A stretch of DNA of 44,026 bases, taken from an uncultured Acidimicrobiales bacterium. Lineage in GTDB: Bacteria; Actinomycetota; Acidimicrobiia; Acidimicrobiales; AC-14. Every line of letters begins with the position of its first letter. Positions within the stretch are counted from its first letter, which is position 1. Below the pieces are notes generated by a model. It saw only the letters and a program-made list of their open reading frames with translations. It did no database searches and had not been told where the DNA came from. Of this stretch, positions 42,720 to 44,026 are shown in pieces. A program made the translations under genes and the position numbers. The stretch is from NCBI GenBank assembly GCA_902805665.1, contig CADCTB010000189.1, positions 1 through 44,026 on the forward strand, in the 5' to 3' direction.

Positions 42720-44026
42720 GCCGACACGCCCAGGCGGGCGGCCAGGTCGCGTGCCGCGGGCAGGTCGCGCACGGTGAGGTGGGGGTTGGTGGACAGGGCG
42801 CGGGCCAGGTGGTCGCGGGCATCGTCGACCCGGCCGAGGTCGGCCTCAATGGCGGCGAGGTGGTACCAGAGCAGGGCGTCGGCGGTGCCGAGGCGGACTG
42901 CGGCCTGGGCGTGGGCCAGGGCCTCGGCCGGTTGGCCCGCCTCGCGCAGCGCCCACGCCAGCGTGTCCTCGGCGAAGAGCGTCGGCCGGGTGGCCAGCGC
43001 CTCCCGGGCCATGGCCACTGCGGCGGCGGCGTCGGCGCCCGGGTCACGGGCGTGGTCGGCCTCGAAGCGGGCCAGCTCCAGGTCGACGGCCACCCCATTG
43101 GCGCGGTTGAGGTCCTCGACCCGGCGGACAAGGTCGTACTGGGCCGCAGCGTCGGCCGGCCGGCCGAGGGCGGCGTAGACGTCGCCCAGCAAGGCCAGCC
43201 AGGCCGGCTGGGGCAGGCGGCCGGTGACCTCCTCCAGCAGGACGGCGGCGCCGGCCAGGTCGCCACGGGCCGCGGCCACCCGGGCCAGGCCGACCTCGGC
43301 GGCGGGCGAGTCGGCGCGGCCGAGGGCCCGCCGGTAGGCGCCCTCGGCCTCGGGCAGGGCGCCGGCGCCGAGGTGCAGGTCGCCGAGCAGGGTCTCGACG
43401 TAGGCCACGTCGGCGGGCGCCGAGCCCGCGCCGGCGATGGCCGCCTGTGTCATGGCGGTGATCGCGCCAGGAATGTCGCCGTGCAGCTCGCGCAGGTAGG
43501 ACGCGCGGGACAGGCTGGCGAGCGACGGCCGGCGGTCGAGCATCTGCTGGGCCGTCTCGGTGGCCTCGTCGTACCGGCCCAGCTCGACCTGGGCGTCGAC
43601 GACGACCCCGAGCGGCTGGGGCGAGGCGGGGTCGAGCTCGTGGGCGCGCCGCCCGAGCTCGAGGGCGGCGGAGAAGTCGTGGCGGCTCAGGGCCAGCAGG
43701 CCGAGGCCGGTGAGAGTCGGCGGCCGGTCGGGCGCCAGGGCCTGGCTGCGGTCGAGGGCCTGGGCCGCCTTCGTGAACCAGCTCGGGTCGGCGGTCTCCC
43801 GGGCCCGGAGCAGGTAGGCCTCGCCCAGGCGGGTGAGGAGGCCGGGGTCGTCGGGCGAGTCCCCGAGCCGGCGTTGAAGATCAGAGATGGCCGCCTGTGC
43901 GCCCCCGCCCGCGGCGCGGACGGGGGCGGGTGGCGCGGAGTCGCCCCCGGCCAGCGCGAACCGGCCGAGGGCGACACCCATGACGGCGGCCACGGCGAGG
44001 GTGGGAAGAACGCACCCTCGCCGTGG
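42716..44026 (-). CDS. TPR-repeat protein, N-terminus possibly outside window
   Basis: At least 425 residues from GTG at 43993, and the frame stays open to the window edge. A hydrophobic N-terminal segment (LAVAAVMGVALGRFAL) suggests a membrane anchor or signal peptide, followed by about nine TPR-like helix pairs (for example LGEAYLLRARETADPSW, LGLLALSRHDFSAALELG, LLGDVYAALGRPADAAAQY). Such repeats bind partner proteins. The stop overlaps the NicO ATG (ATGA), so the two are translationally coupled; the TPR protein may assist assembly or regulation of the exporter. An inverted repeat covers its first codons at the window end. Confidence 0.82.
   Translation of the reverse strand, partial: PRRGCVLPTLAVAAVMGVALGRFALAGGDSAPPAPVRAAGGGAQAAISDLQRRLGDSPDDPGLLTRLGEAYLLRARETADPSWFTKAAQALDRSQALAPDRPPTLTGLGLLALSRHDFSAALELGRRAHELDPASPQPLGVVVDAQVELGRYDEATETAQQMLDRRPSLASLSRASYLRELHGDIPGAITAMTQAAIAGAGSAPADVAYVETLLGDLHLGAGALPEAEGAYRRALGRADSPAAEVGLARVAAARGDLAGAAVLLEEVTGRLPQPAWLALLGDVYAALGRPADAAAQYDLVRRVEDLNRANGVAVDLELARFEADHARDPGADAAAAVAMAREALATRPTLFAEDTLAWALREAGQPAEALAHAQAAVRLGTADALLWYHLAAIEADLGRVDDARDHLARALSTNPHLTVRDLPAARDLAARLGVSA
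43990..44026. repeat. Perfect 14-bp inverted repeat at the window edge
   Basis: CCACGGCGAGGGTG (43990-44003) and CACCCTCGCCGTGG (44013-44026) are perfect inverses around a 9-nt loop, and the right arm ends on the last base. It lies in the 5' part of the TPR gene. It could be a real stem or an assembly fold-back at a contig end. Confidence 0.6.

Overview
The window is high-GC bacterial DNA, dense with genes that often overlap by 1-4 bp (ATGA/GTGA junctions) and often start with GTG or TTG. A GlgE-pathway cluster, a PASTA-domain Ser/Thr kinase, frequent putative leaderless starts and an AbiEi/DUF559-type protein point to Actinomycetota. I lean towards an Acidimicrobiia-like lineage, but that class assignment is inference from overall gene character, not from a marker gene.

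Layout. 1-6383: F-type ATP synthase operon atpB(partial)-E-F-H-A-G-D-C, closed by a long perfect hairpin. 6438-9415: an AbiEi/DUF559-like protein, a 2H-phosphoesterase/GNAT fusion and a secreted M23 peptidase. 9416-9651: a tandem hairpin-rich repeat plus a terminator-like stem. 9652-14155: glpX (minus), then a zinc-ribbon protein, a J-domain protein, an alpha/beta hydrolase, and an MFS transporter (minus). 14216-14479: NifU-like Fe-S scaffold. 14601-24314: glgP (minus) divergent from glgE-treS-mak-glgB, a complete GlgE alpha-glucan module. 24391-28711: bifunctional penicillin-binding protein, convergent to a two-gene minus operon of an unknown single-pass membrane protein coupled to a nitrilase homologue whose catalytic Cys is Ser. 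28934-34776: cysteine desulfurase, mnmA, a membrane protein (minus), ligA and a MOSC protein. 34837-38398: secreted cysteine-rich protein, HIT hydrolase, small membrane protein and PknB-like kinase. 38478-40566: SDR, SCP2 protein and two small unknown proteins. 40563-44026: esterase, NicO-type metal exporter and a TPR protein running off the end.

How the genes work together. The ATP synthase operon is complete downstream of subunit a; its alpha and gamma subunits carry unusual C-terminal extensions. TreS, maltokinase, GlgE and GlgB form the trehalose-to-alpha-glucan route, and GlgP is the matching degradative enzyme. The cysteine desulfurase overlaps mnmA, as expected for a sulfur-donor/tRNA-thiolase pair. 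Most remaining genes are ordinary housekeeping or uncharacterised.

The strongest non-gene signals are a recurrent TA[C/G]NNT box 6-7 nt before start codons (leaderless transcription), a dispersed GC-rich intergenic repeat placed directly before treS and ligA and related to the array at 9416, and a perfect inverted repeat at the last bases of the window. No tRNA, rRNA, CRISPR array, insertion sequence or prophage was recognised. No stretch over 300 bases lacks a gene. I found no clear-cut new multi-gene system; the membrane-protein/Ser-nitrilase pair is the best candidate for something undescribed.
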